Both the position numbers and the translations under genes were made by a program. Of a stretch of 17,357 nt of DNA, positions 1-7,798 are shown piece by piece (within the stretch, counting starts at the first letter, position 1; each line of letters starts with the position of its first letter). Source of the DNA: Phycisphaerales bacterium UBA1910 (lineage in GTDB: Bacteria; Planctomycetota; Phycisphaerae; Phycisphaerales; UBA1924). The stretch spans positions 1 through 17,357 of the forward strand of contig DDGE01000007.1 in NCBI GenBank assembly GCA_002337545.1, written 5' to 3'. Under the pieces are notes generated by a model. The model saw only the letters and a program-made list of their open reading frames with translations, had not been told where the DNA came from and searched no databases.

Positions 1-6
1 TCCCCA

Positions 7-381
7 TCATTCCAGCGGCAGGTAGCTCAGCTTCTCGCAGATCTTGTCGCCACGCATGCGGAAGAAGTCCGCACCCTTGAGCTCGCCCTTGCCACCATCG
101 GGCAGGTCCCACTCGATTGACCATTGCACCGCGCACCGATTTCCATTCGCGATGATGTCCGAGACCGAAAGCTTGTAGTTCGGGAAATGCTCCGGCAGCG
201 ATGCGAAAGCAGCGTGCACCGCCTCGCGTCCCTCGAAGCGTCCGATGCTCTTGCCCTCCGCCGCGACATGCTCGAAGACCGCGTCGTCGGTCATGTCCTG
301 CATGACGACATCCGCGTCGTAGGTGTTGAAGTTGTTCTCGAAGCGTGTGACAACTTCGATGGTGGTGTTGGTATCACTCAT
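7..381 (-). CDS. SnoaL/NTF2-like small protein
   Basis: This 124-residue protein has the size and texture of the NTF2-like/SnoaL superfamily, cone-shaped alpha+beta folds used by small enzymes and binding proteins. Visible hallmarks are an N-terminal helix with FENNF, the D-x-V-x-x-D-M-x-D-D-A-V-F stretch near residues 24-36, a central F-E-G-R-E-A-V segment, and a C-terminal strand pair ending A-D-F-F-R-M-R-G-D-K-I. The family contains isomerases, cyclases and dehydratases as well as non-enzymatic members, so no substrate can be assigned. It starts 25 bp after the dnaE stop on the same strand. A purine-rich GAAGGGGAA lies just upstream of its ATG, so it may be translated from a dnaE read-through transcript or from its own mRNA. 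The family call is fairly safe; function is unknown. Confidence 0.8.
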   Translation of the reverse strand: MSDTNTTIEVVTRFENNFNTYDADVVMQDMTDDAVFEHVAAEGKSIGRFEGREAVHAAFASLPEHFPNYKLSVSDIIANGNRCAVQWSIEWDLPDGGKGELKGADFFRMRGDKICEKLSYLPLE

Positions 382-406
382 GATCTGTTCCCCTTCATAA
401 ACACGA

Positions 407-3400
407 CTACGCCTTCGCGTACTGCTTTCGGCGAGGGTCTTCCTTGTTCAGTTCCACGCTTACACCCCCAGCGAGCCGGACCGAATCTTCGCCAAGCTCG
501 TGGCTGAGCTGCTTCACCAGCTCAGGACGCAGGGTGACCTTGCCGACGCCCTTGGCCTCGACGAGGACCCAGGATTCAGGGGTCTCGACGATCACCTCTA
601 CGGGGCGGGGCGATTTGCCCAGAGACAGATCGCTCGCGTCGATCGGTGCCTGCAGGATGGATTTGGCCGCGTCCAGACGCTCGATCGCGGTTCCGTTGAG
701 CTTGCTCGGACGCACCATGACCTGCACGGTGCCCTGCTCGAGCGGGTGCCCATCGACCGGGACGAGACGATCGACGATGATCTGTGCATCGCCGCGTGAG
801 TGATCCAGGCGTCCCATGAAGAACTTGGGCATGTCGTCCTCGAGCAGGTGCCCGAACTGCTGAAACACATTGGCGAACATCACCGCGTCCGCGGTGCCCG
901 TGGAGTCCTCGACCGTCAGGATGCCCATCTTCTGCCCGGCGCTGCGCCCGTTACGAACGATAATCGTCCGGCAGCTCTGCACCATCGCCGCGACAATGAC
1001 ACGCTTGTCCTGCGCCAGGTTCTTGAGATCCCCCACCCGGTTGTGCGTGAACGCGCGGACCCAATGGTTCCACTCCTCCATCGGGTGACTCGAAACATAG
1101 AACCCGAGCGTTTCCTTCTCCTGCTTGAGCGTTTCCGCCTCCGCCCAGGGCTCGACATTCGCCAGCACGATCTCGGGCTGCGCCGTCTGCGCGGGCTCGT
1201 CGCCGCCGAACCCGAAGAGCGCCCCCTGCCCCGCGGCCCGGTCCGCCGCGACGCTCTGACCGGCGCTGACCGCCTGATCGATCGTCGCGACCATCGCGGC
1301 GCGGTTGTCGCGCCCGTGGATATTGTCGAACGCGCCCGCCTTCACCAGCGCTTCGATAGTCGCCTTGTTCACCGCGTTGCTCGGCACACGCTCGCAGAAG
1401 TCGAACATGCTTGAGAATGTCTTCCGCTCGGGCTGCTCCGCGTCGGGCCCGATGTCGCGCTCGTTGACGATCGCCTCGATCGCCTTGGCGCCCGCGCCCT
1501 TGATCGCCTTGAGCCCGAACATGATCTGCCCGGTTTCTGGGCGGTGGGCCTCGTCTTCCTCGTAAACGACGCCGAAGTCCGGGAAGGACTTGTTCACATC
1601 CGGGGCCAGAACATCGACACCCGCGCGGAGCACATCCCCACTCTTGGGATCGATGATCTTGAGGCGTTTGCAGTCCTCGAGATACGGGATCCAGTCCGAC
1701 ACCTTCTGCGCCTGAGACTCAAAGCTCAGGAAGGCCGCCATGTACTGGCTCGGGAAGTAGGTCTTGAGGTACGCCGTCTGGTACGCCACGATCGCATAGC
1801 CCGTCGAGTGCGACTTATTGAAGCCGTAGCCCGCGAACTTGAGGATCAGCTCGAACAGCTCTTCGGCCTTCTTCGCTTCGAGCCCCTGCGAGACCGCGCC
1901 CTCGACAAACTTGGGGCGTTCGGCGTTGATGATCTTCTCTTTCTTCTTGCTGATCGCCTTAATCAGCGAGTACGCGCTGCGCAGCGGGATGCCGCCCAGC
2001 TCGTGCACGATCTGCATGACCTGTTCCTGATAGACCATCACGCCGTAGGTCTCGGCCGTGAACTTGTCGACGATGGGGTGCACCTTGGGCACCTGCTCCT
2101 CGCCGTGCTTGCGCCGGTTGTAGTCCGGGATCAGGTCCATCGGGCCGGGGCGGAAGAGCGCGTTGGCCGCGATCAGGTCCTCGAGCCGGTCGGGCTTCAT
2201 CGCGTTGAGCAGCTTGCGCATGCCGCCGGATTCAAACTGGAACACGCCGGTCGTGTCGCCCCGCTGGAACATGCCAAACACATTCCTGTCGTTAAACTTC
2301 AGACGCTCCAGGTCGAGTGGGTGATCAGCGCCCTTCTTCTTCTCTTTGCCAACCGCCTCCCAGATCTGCTCATCGCTGAAGCACGACCGGATGATCGACT
2401 TGGCCCGCTCGATGACGCTCAGGGTCCGCAGACCCAGGAAGTCCATCTTGAGCAGCCCCATCATCTCGCAGGTCGGCCCGTCCCACTGCGTGATGATCTC
2501 GTTCTCGCCGCCGCCGGACGCCTTGTACAGCGGCACGACCTCGTGCAGCGGGCGCGTCGCGACGATCACACCCGCCGCGTGCACCGACGAGTGTCGCGCC
2601 TGACCCTCAAAGGTCCGCCCCGTGTCGATCACACGCTTCACAAGGTTGTCGCGCTCGTACCAGTCCTTGAGATCGGGCTCCTGCTCGAGCGCCTTGTCGA
2701 GCGTCATCTTCAGCTCTTCGGGCACCAGCTTGGCAAGCTTGTCCGCATCGGCCAGCGGCATCTCCAGCACGCGGGCCACATCACGGATCGCGGCACGCGC
2801 CTTGAGCGTCCCGAAGGTGATGATCTGCGCCACATGCCCGTACTTGTCGCGCACATAGTTGATGACCTCGCCGCGCCCGTCCTGACACAGGTCGATATCG
2901 ATATCGGGGTATTCCGTACGGTCCGGGTCGGTGAATCGCTCGAACAGCAGCCCGTAGTGCACCGGGCAGGCGTTGGACAGGCCCAGCACAAAGCCCGTCA
3001 TCGTCCCCACGCCCGAACCACGAGCCAGCGACGGGATGCCGCGTTGACGCCCCCAGTTCACGAAGTCCCACACGATCAGGAAGTACGCCGAGATCAGCTT
3101 GTCCGCGAGGATCTTGAGCTCGCGGTTCAGTCGCGCCCACTTATCAAACCCGTCCGGATCGGCCGCCTGCTCGCGTGCTTCCGCGGTTCCTTCGACACCC
3201 TCGATGTGCTTGTGCACATGTTCCATGATGTCGGGGCCATAGCGCCAGACCATCCCCGCTTCACACAGCATCCGCAGCGTCTTGTCGCACTCCTCCTTGA
3301 GCGATGCCTGATCCAGATCCGGATCGTTCGCCGGATCGAGCTCAAAGTTGGTACAGAAGTCCTTGAACCACGCGGTCAGGTCACCCTCGTACTTCTTCGC

Positions 3401-4381
3401 GTTGTGCTTGGGCAGCTTGCTCTTGGCCGGGGCCTTGACGATCACAACCGGCGCGTGGTTGGCCCCGATGGGCAGCTCGACATCGCACCGATCCGCGATC
3501 GCGACGGTGTTTGCCATCGCTTCGCGCCCCGCGTCACCCATCTCCTCGTTGTTGTACTCGTCCGAGTGGAAGATGGACTCCATCTCCTCGGGCGACTTCA
3601 CATACAACTCCGTCGGGTAGTGCATCCGGTCCGGATCGTTCTTCACCTTCCCCGTCGAGATACAGATCAAGGTATCGTGCGCATCGTAATCCTCTTCCAA
3701 CAGGAAATGCGAATCGTTATCGCACACCAGCGGCAGGTTCTGCTCACGCGCCAGCTTGATCACATGCGGGTTGATCGAGTTCTGCAGACCGATGTGATGC
3801 TGCAACTCCAGATAGAACCCCGGGCCCTTCTCCGATCCTTTAAATGTCTCGCGATGCCAATCGCAGACCTTGACCGCGTTATCCCAATGCATCTGGTCGC
3901 GGCTCTGCTCATACTTCACCAAGTGGTGCGCGATCTCGGACCCCAGGTGCCCGTTGATCACGATGATCCCCTCGGAATGCTTCTCCAAAATCTCGCGATC
4001 CATACGAGGCTTGAAGTAGAACCCGCTCAGGTATGCCTCGGAGCACAAGTAAAGCAGGTTCTCCCACCCCTTGAGCGTCTCCGCGAGCATCACCAGGTGG
4101 AACCCGCCGTCCGCGACGCCCGTGTAGGTCCGATCGCGACGATCGCCCGGCGCGACATACGCCTCCACCCCCAGGATCGGCTTGATCCCCTGCTTGCGGG
4201 CGATGTTGTAGAACTCGACCGCCGCGTGCATGTTCCCGTGATCCGTGATCGCCACGGCATCCATCCCGAGCTCTCTCACCCGACCGACGAGCTTGTCCAC
4301 CCGATTCCCGCCGTCCAAAAGCGAGTATTCTGAGTGCAAGTGCAAATGAACAAACGAGTTGCGCTTTTCGGGATCCGTCAC
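407..4381 (-). CDS. dnaE: DNA polymerase III subunit alpha
   Basis: This is the replicative DNA polymerase catalytic subunit, acting at the replication fork. At 1324 residues it is longer than E. coli DnaE (about 1160). It opens with a PHP domain: H14-x-H16-S-E-Y-S-L-L-D23-G, T-D-H48-G-N, E73 and H95, with D223-x-H225 further on. The polymerase core follows. P-D-I-D-I-D near residues 491-496 carries two catalytic aspartates, and the palm motif M-D-F-L-G-L-R-T-L comes later. The G-Y-G-F-N-K-S-H-S finger signature is also present. Tandem helix-hairpin-helix motifs (G-L-K-A-I-K-G-A-G) and an OB fold (G-I-L-T-V-E-D-S-T-G near residue 1158) make up the C-terminal third. The start codon is GTG at 4381, with AAGG seven bases upstream. 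The gene stands alone apart from the downstream small protein. The near-complete PHP ligand set suggests a metal-dependent proofreading site, which E. coli DnaE lacks. Confidence 0.97.
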   Translation of the reverse strand: MTDPEKRNSFVHLHLHSEYSLLDGGNRVDKLVGRVRELGMDAVAITDHGNMHAAVEFYNIARKQGIKPILGVEAYVAPGDRRDRTYTGVADGGFHLVMLAETLKGWENLLYLCSEAYLSGFYFKPRMDREILEKHSEGIIVINGHLGSEIAHHLVKYEQSRDQMHWDNAVKVCDWHRETFKGSEKGPGFYLELQHHIGLQNSINPHVIKLAREQNLPLVCDNDSHFLLEEDYDAHDTLICISTGKVKNDPDRMHYPTELYVKSPEEMESIFHSDEYNNEEMGDAGREAMANTVAIADRCDVELPIGANHAPVVIVKAPAKSKLPKHNAKKYEGDLTAWFKDFCTNFELDPANDPDLDQASLKEECDKTLRMLCEAGMVWRYGPDIMEHVHKHIEGVEGTAEAREQAADPDGFDKWARLNRELKILADKLISAYFLIVWDFVNWGRQRGIPSLARGSGVGTMTGFVLGLSNACPVHYGLLFERFTDPDRTEYPDIDIDLCQDGRGEVINYVRDKYGHVAQIITFGTLKARAAIRDVARVLEMPLADADKLAKLVPEELKMTLDKALEQEPDLKDWYERDNLVKRVIDTGRTFEGQARHSSVHAAGVIVATRPLHEVVPLYKASGGGENEIITQWDGPTCEMMGLLKMDFLGLRTLSVIERAKSIIRSCFSDEQIWEAVGKEKKKGADHPLDLERLKFNDRNVFGMFQRGDTTGVFQFESGGMRKLLNAMKPDRLEDLIAANALFRPGPMDLIPDYNRRKHGEEQVPKVHPIVDKFTAETYGVMVYQEQVMQIVHELGGIPLRSAYSLIKAISKKKEKIINAERPKFVEGAVSQGLEAKKAEELFELILKFAGYGFNKSHSTGYAIVAYQTAYLKTYFPSQYMAAFLSFESQAQKVSDWIPYLEDCKRLKIIDPKSGDVLRAGVDVLAPDVNKSFPDFGVVYEEDEAHRPETGQIMFGLKAIKGAGAKAIEAIVNERDIGPDAEQPERKTFSSMFDFCERVPSNAVNKATIEALVKAGAFDNIHGRDNRAAMVATIDQAVSAGQSVAADRAAGQGALFGFGGDEPAQTAQPEIVLANVEPWAEAETLKQEKETLGFYVSSHPMEEWNHWVRAFTHNRVGDLKNLAQDKRVIVAAMVQSCRTIIVRNGRSAGQKMGILTVEDSTGTADAVMFANVFQQFGHLLEDDMPKFFMGRLDHSRGDAQIIVDRLVPVDGHPLEQGTVQVMVRPSKLNGTAIERLDAAKSILQAPIDASDLSLGKSPRPVEVIVETPESWVLVEAKGVGKVTLRPELVKQLSHELGEDSVRLAGGVSVELNKEDPRRKQYAKA

Positions 4382-4492
4382 GGCACACCTTGGGAAATCA
4401 GGGTCACAATGAAATCAATGCAGCACTGATCCTACCCCGGATCACACCCCCCGTGTGTACCCCCGCACCGAAATCCCGTCGAACCGAATCCC

Positions 4493-4510
4493 TATGATCT
4501 CAGTAGAGAT
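4493..4510 (+). promoter_or_regulatory. Possible -10 box with small inverted repeat
   Basis: A TATGAT hexamer lies at 4493-4498, overlapping a 5-bp inverted repeat, ATCTC-AGTA-GAGAT, at 4497-4510. It is 25 bp upstream of the ATG of the small membrane protein. No convincing -35 hexamer lies 17 bp upstream. It could be the promoter and operator of the small membrane protein and zinc-ribbon genes, or chance. The rest of the 141-bp gap between dnaE and this gene shows nothing else. Confidence 0.25.
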
Positions 4511-4522
4511 TGATAGGAACCC

Positions 4523-4783
4523 ATGAGCAACACCCGTCCACAATTCACTTCCGTGTCCCTCCAAGGGCAAGGGATTCTCACCCAGCTCATCGCGATCATC
4601 ATCTTCCTCGCGATCGTCGCGGCGTTGTTCTTCATCGTCCTCCCCCTCGCGATCGTCCTCTTCGTCGTGGGGCTCATCGCCTACGCGATCTTCCGCATCA
4701 AACGCGCCTTCCGCCGCGCCCACGAACCCAACGGCCCCCTCGACGGGCGCCGGAATGTCCGTGTGGTGCAGCGCGATGAGTGA
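4523..4783 (+). CDS. Small two-helix membrane protein, hypothetical
   Basis: This 86-residue protein has a short polar N-terminus, then about 45 almost continuously hydrophobic residues (roughly 19-62). That segment reads as two closely spaced membrane helices, or a hairpin, rich in Ile, Ala, Phe and Val. The strongly basic R-I-K-R-A-F-R-R-A follows at the membrane edge, then a polar tail. By the positive-inside rule the C-terminus is probably cytoplasmic. The ATG is preceded by AGGA four bases upstream. Its TGA overlaps the ATG of the next gene by 8 bp (ATGAGTGA at 4776-4783), which points to translational coupling with zinc-ribbon protein A. I do not recognise a family, and no enzymatic motif is visible. 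Confidence 0.7.
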   Translation: MSNTRPQFTSVSLQGQGILTQLIAIIIFLAIVAALFFIVLPLAIVLFVVGLIAYAIFRIKRAFRRAHEPNGPLDGRRNVRVVQRDE

Positions 4784-5252
4784 CACAAACACCACTCCCA
4801 ATACTCTTCACAACGCCGTCTGCATGCACTGCGGGTACGACATCTCCGGCCTGCAACCAAACGAGCGTGGGCTAGTGACCTGCCCAGAATGCGGCATGCA
4901 GCTCCGCTACAACCGATCGGTGGAAGCACTCACTGCCAAGTACATGCACTCACGGTTCGCAGCCCGGCTGCTGTTACCAACATGCCTGGTCCCGTTCACC
5001 ACCATGCTGTGCGCGTGCGTCCCTGGGATCAACATACTCGTCATGATGGGCATGTTCGTCGTAGCACTCGCGCTCAGCTGCATACTCTGGATGAACACAA
5101 CACCGGACCTCGTACGACAGGCAGAGATACATCCCAGAACCATCCCACAATGGCGCGTCGTTCTGTGGAGCATTCTTTATCTGCTCCCGCAGATCGGCAT
5201 CGCAATCGTGTATATGCACATCGTTACAACATACTTCATGGTGTATGTGTGA
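4776..5252 (+). CDS. Zinc-ribbon membrane protein A
   Basis: This 158-residue protein has a four-cysteine zinc ribbon near residues 16-40 (C-M-H-C-G-Y-D-I-S-G, then C-P-E-C-G-M). About three transmembrane helices follow, near residues 65-84, 87-109 and 130-155. The cytoplasmic ribbon plus C-terminal membrane bundle is the layout of a family I associate with Planctomycetota; its biochemical role is not known to me. I chose the ATG at 4776 over the in-frame ATG at 4755. It gives the 8-bp stop/start overlap with the upstream gene and fits the short lead before the first cysteine seen in the paralogs. Its TGA overlaps the ATG of paralog B (TGATG at 5250-5254). It shares a P-x-W-x-x-x-L-W-x-x-x-Y-x-x-P pattern with B before the last helix, so A and B are full-length paralogs. 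Confidence 0.8.
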   Translation: MSDTNTTPNTLHNAVCMHCGYDISGLQPNERGLVTCPECGMQLRYNRSVEALTAKYMHSRFAARLLLPTCLVPFTTMLCACVPGINILVMMGMFVVALALSCILWMNTTPDLVRQAEIHPRTIPQWRVVLWSILYLLPQIGIAIVYMHIVTTYFMVYV

Positions 5253-5710
5253 TGAGCACCCCATCCCCCCTCACCAACGCCATCTGCATGCACTGCGGGT
5301 ACGACATCTCCGGCACCGTCCCCAACGCCGACGGGATCGTCACCTGCCCCGAGTGCGGCACCGAGCTCATCCGATCCTCGCGCACCCTCCTCACCAAGCG
5401 CGATATCCACACCCAACTCATCCGCACCCTGCTCGGGTTCTTCGGGATCTGGACCGTTGGGACATTCCTGCTCGCGTTCCTGCTCAACGACTCGATCGTC
5501 GGCGGCTTCATCGTGATGCTCTACATCCTCGGGTACCCGCTCGCCCTCCCCATCACCTTCATCGTCGAATGGACCCGCCTCCACAACGACACCACACCCC
5601 ACCCACGCCCCTACCCACGATGGACCATCCCCCTCTGGACCCTCGCGTACACGATCCCCAGCGTGGTGTTCTACATCGTGACGATCGTGATGATGGGGAG
5701 GGTGCTGTGA
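5252..5710 (+). CDS. Zinc-ribbon membrane protein B
   Basis: This 152-residue paralog of A begins inside A's stop codon (TGATG), so the two are very likely translationally coupled. The ribbon is C-M-H-C-G-Y-D-I-S-G (residues 12-21) with C-P-E-C-G-T about 17 residues on. Three hydrophobic helices follow, roughly residues 55-77, 83-108 and 125-148. An open frame extends upstream to 4889, but that part overlaps A in another frame and lacks family features, so I set the start at 5252. Forty bases encoding the ribbon start match A with one mismatch, while flanking codons differ freely. That points to recent duplication or gene conversion of the ribbon module. Codons here are more GC-rich at third positions than in A. 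Confidence 0.8.
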   Translation: MSTPSPLTNAICMHCGYDISGTVPNADGIVTCPECGTELIRSSRTLLTKRDIHTQLIRTLLGFFGIWTVGTFLLAFLLNDSIVGGFIVMLYILGYPLALPITFIVEWTRLHNDTTPHPRPYPRWTIPLWTLAYTIPSVVFYIVTIVMMGRVL

Positions 5711-5731
5711 GCTTGATGAGCCATAAACTGA

Positions 5732-5788
5732 GCCAATTTAGTCCAATTGATTGATTTATGGACCTAATTGGACCAATATATGGACATG
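5732..5788 (+). promoter_or_regulatory. Clustered operator-like half-sites at the Fic start
   Basis: An AT-rich stretch between paralog B and the Fic gene holds repeated CCAATT/TGGAC elements. GTCCAATT (5741-5748) is the exact inverse of AATTGGAC (5766-5773). ATTGGACCAAT (5767-5777) is an odd-length perfect palindrome. TGGACC recurs at 5759 and 5769, ten bases apart, with TGGACA at 5781. The cluster covers the candidate start codons, so a bound protein would block both transcription and translation. The Fic protein ends in a winged-helix-like domain that could bind here; that link is inference. Confidence 0.5.
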
Positions 5789-6835
5789 CTCAACGCCGAA
5801 GCCATCCCCATCACCGCCGAAATGCTCTCACTCGTCTCCGAAATCGACGAGTTCAAGGGTGCATGGCGGGCACTGGGCAGACTCGCACCGGATCGCCTGC
5901 ACCAGCTCCGAAAAGTGGCAACGATCGAGAGCGTCGGATCATCGACCCGAATCGAAGGCGTCACGCTCAGCGATCGCGAAATCGAAGCGCTCCTCGGGCG
6001 CGTGCAAACCGAGTCCTTCACCACCCGTGACGAGCAGGAAGTCGCCGGGTATGCGGCTGCGATGGAGACCATCTTCGATCACTTCGAGGACATCCCAATC
6101 ACAGAAAACCACATCAAGCAACTCCACACAACACTCCTGAAATACTCCGACAAAGACGAGTGGCATCGTGGGCAATACAAAAATCACGAGAACCGTGTCG
6201 AAGCGTTCGACGAGAACGGCAAGTCGCTCGGGATCATCTTCGAAACCGCATCCCCGTTTGATACGCCCGGCGCGATGGAAGAACTCGTCGGCTGGTACGA
6301 GCAACACACGAGCGAATCAACCACGCACCCGCTGATCGCCGTCGCCGTGTTCATCGTCGTTTTCCTCGCGATCCACCCATTCCAGGATGGCAACGGGCGG
6401 CTTTCACGCGCACTCACAACCCTGCTCCTGCTCAAGGCCGGGTACGCCTATGTGCCGTACTCGTCGCTGGAGAGCATCATCGAAGAGAACAAGGACGGCT
6501 ACTACCTCGCGCTCCGCAGGACACAGGGAACCCTCAAGAACAACACCCCCGAGTGGAACCCGTGGGTCGTGTTCTTCCTTCGCGCGATGCAGAAACAGAA
6601 GCAGAAGCTCGAGACCAAGGTCGAACGCGAGAACATCCTCCGCGCCGCGATGCCCGAGCTCGCAACCCGCATACTCGAACTCATCACGCAGCACGGAGAG
6701 CTCTCCACGGGCGACCTCATGCAACTCACCGATGCACCACGCAGCACCGTCAAGAATCACCTGGGCGATCTCGTTGATCGCGGCCACATCAAGCTCGTCG
6801 GTAAAGGCAGGGGGGCGAGGTACATCCCCGCCTGA
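5780..6835 (+). CDS. Fic family protein (class II, with C-terminal winged helix)
   Basis: This is a Fic-domain protein of about 351 residues. Fic enzymes usually transfer AMP from ATP to a hydroxyl side chain of a target protein. The active-site loop is complete: H199-P-F-Q-D-G-N-G-R-L-S-R, with the catalytic histidine first. An N-terminal inhibitory motif S-x-x-x-E-G (S55 to E59, in S-S-T-R-I-E-G) marks class II, in which the glutamate blocks ATP until relieved. The N-terminal E-I-D-E-F-K-G-A-W helix and R-D-E-Q-E-V-A-G-Y segment match the stand-alone Fic/helix-turn-helix type. Residues about 290-351 form a winged helix (S-T-G-D-L-M-Q-L, then S-T-V-K-N-H-L-G-D-L). No antitoxin-like partner lies beside it. 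The start could be ATG 5780, ATG 5786 or TTG 5768; I prefer an ATG because TTG sits in the operator palindrome. Targets are unknown. Confidence 0.92.
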   Translation: MDMLNAEAIPITAEMLSLVSEIDEFKGAWRALGRLAPDRLHQLRKVATIESVGSSTRIEGVTLSDREIEALLGRVQTESFTTRDEQEVAGYAAAMETIFDHFEDIPITENHIKQLHTTLLKYSDKDEWHRGQYKNHENRVEAFDENGKSLGIIFETASPFDTPGAMEELVGWYEQHTSESTTHPLIAVAVFIVVFLAIHPFQDGNGRLSRALTTLLLLKAGYAYVPYSSLESIIEENKDGYYLALRRTQGTLKNNTPEWNPWVVFFLRAMQKQKQKLETKVERENILRAAMPELATRILELITQHGELSTGDLMQLTDAPRSTVKNHLGDLVDRGHIKLVGKGRGARYIPA

Positions 6836-6863
6836 TTGACCTGGACCTCGCACGGTCTCCCCC

Positions 6864-7058
6864 GGCTCCGAAGGAGCCAAAGCCTGTAGCCACGGGCCCA
6901 GCGCCGCCGCAACGCGGCGAAGCGCCACCCGTGGGATCGATCCCCGCGAACTCCCCTCACCCCGTCGGCGCAGGAAAGAAACGCAAGGGGATCTCCAACA
7001 ACCCACGGGTTCCGCTCCGCTCCACCCGTGGCTACACGCCACAGCCCCTCCGGGGCTG
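6864..7058 (+). repeat. Hairpin-rich intergenic repeat region
   Basis: The 250-bp gap after the Fic gene is packed with short inverted repeats. GGCTCC-GAA-GGAGCC lies at 6864-6878 and CGCCGC-AAC-GCGGCG at 6905-6919. GGGATCGATCCC is a 12-bp palindrome at 6933-6944. AACCC-AC-GGGTT lies at 7000-7011 and CAGCCCC-TCC-GGGGCTG at 7042-7058. An outer 11-bp perfect pair, GTAGCCACGGG (6886-6896) and CCCGTGGCTAC (7025-7035), encloses most of it. The open frames here look non-coding. It resembles the REP-like extragenic palindromes that recur in planctomycete genomes, but I cannot test copy number. The first hairpin could also end Fic transcription, though no T-run follows. Confidence 0.6.
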
Positions 7059-7092
7059 AGGACTGGTAGACTGGTACCGGCAAGGACTAACT

Positions 7093-7554
7093 ATGAGATT
7101 CGAACTCGCCCATCCATACTGCCCGAAGTGCGGGTACGACCTGAGCGGGCTTGAGCACGACGAGCTCGGCGAGGTCCTCTGCCCCGAGTGCGGAACACGC
7201 GTATCGCATCTGGACGCAAAACGCGTGCCCATCTACCTCTCGGACCCCGTGCTGACATCAACGATCATCGCGCTGATCCCATCGATCCTCCTCGCGATCG
7301 GGCTGGGCAACGCGAGATCCGGAATCACGCTCGACAACTCGATCATCACGGGGGGCTTCTCATTCTTTGTCGCACTCATCGGCACCGCGATGATCTCTTC
7401 GAACTACAAACGATGGAAAGGCCCAAAGCCCAAGTGGTCCAGGCATCGCCTCTGCTTGCGCGTGTTCCTCCATGCGCTGCTCGCGATGTTTGTCCTGACC
7501 ATGCTCATCTGGATGCTCATCAACGCCAAGATCAACGGGAGCATCCTTGGATAA
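7093..7554 (+). CDS. Zinc-ribbon membrane protein C
   Basis: This 153-residue third paralog has the ribbon C-P-K-C-G-Y-D-L-S-G at residues 10-19 and C-P-E-C-G-T near residues 33-38. Three hydrophobic helices follow, roughly residues 54-75, 83-99 and 122-145. The ATG is preceded by AAGGA eight bases upstream, the best ribosome site in this array. Just upstream lie two tandem copies of GACTGGTA (7061-7076), which might be part of a promoter region. This gene restarts the array after the Fic gene and the hairpin region and probably has its own transcript. Its last codons overlap the TTG start of paralog D by 8 bp. The cysteines predict zinc binding; no other function is visible. Confidence 0.78.
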   Translation: MRFELAHPYCPKCGYDLSGLEHDELGEVLCPECGTRVSHLDAKRVPIYLSDPVLTSTIIALIPSILLAIGLGNARSGITLDNSIITGGFSFFVALIGTAMISSNYKRWKGPKPKWSRHRLCLRVFLHALLAMFVLTMLIWMLINAKINGSILG

Positions 7555-7798
7555 CTCAACCCCATCTCTCACCTGCACCGTGTGCGGCTACGACCTACGA
7601 GACCTCGCAACCTCACAGCACGAACTGTGTCGTTGCCCTGAGTGTGGCAACACGAGATTTCCCACCACCCACGCAGAGAAGAAATGGAGACGCAGCAAGA
7701 CCAATATCAAACTGATCTCCCTCTTACTGTTGCTTATCGTGATGCCTTTTGTGGTGCTGTGCATCGGTGTGCTGGTTCTGCTTATCCTTGCATGGTAA
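7547..7798 (+). CDS. Zinc-ribbon membrane protein D (single helix)
   Basis: This shortest paralog has 83 residues. The ribbon C-T-V-C-G-Y-D-L-R-D is followed by C-R-C-P-E-C-G-N, with one cysteine more than in the others. A basic linker (K-K-W-R-R-S-K) leads to one long hydrophobic segment at residues about 54-83 that runs to the C-terminus. The only plausible start is TTG at 7547, inside the end of C (TTGGATAA), which places the ribbon at the usual distance from the N-terminus. Its stop overlaps the start of E (ATGGTAA at 7792-7798). It looks like a tail-anchored ribbon, or a paralog cut back to its first membrane segment. The unusual start lowers confidence a little. Confidence 0.68.
   Translation: MDNSTPSLTCTVCGYDLRDLATSQHELCRCPECGNTRFPTTHAEKKWRRSKTNIKLISLLLLLIVMPFVVLCIGVLVLLILAW

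Noticed and set aside
1544..4333. 929-residue plus-strand open frame opposite dnaE
   Set aside because: It lies antisense to an unmistakable dnaE; long antisense frames are expected in GC-rich genes, and its protein shows only repetitive Arg/Leu/His composition.
4776..4800. Shared M-S-D-T-N-T-T start of zinc-ribbon protein A and the SnoaL-like protein
   Set aside because: Seven common residues with no further similarity; most likely chance in low-complexity N-termini.
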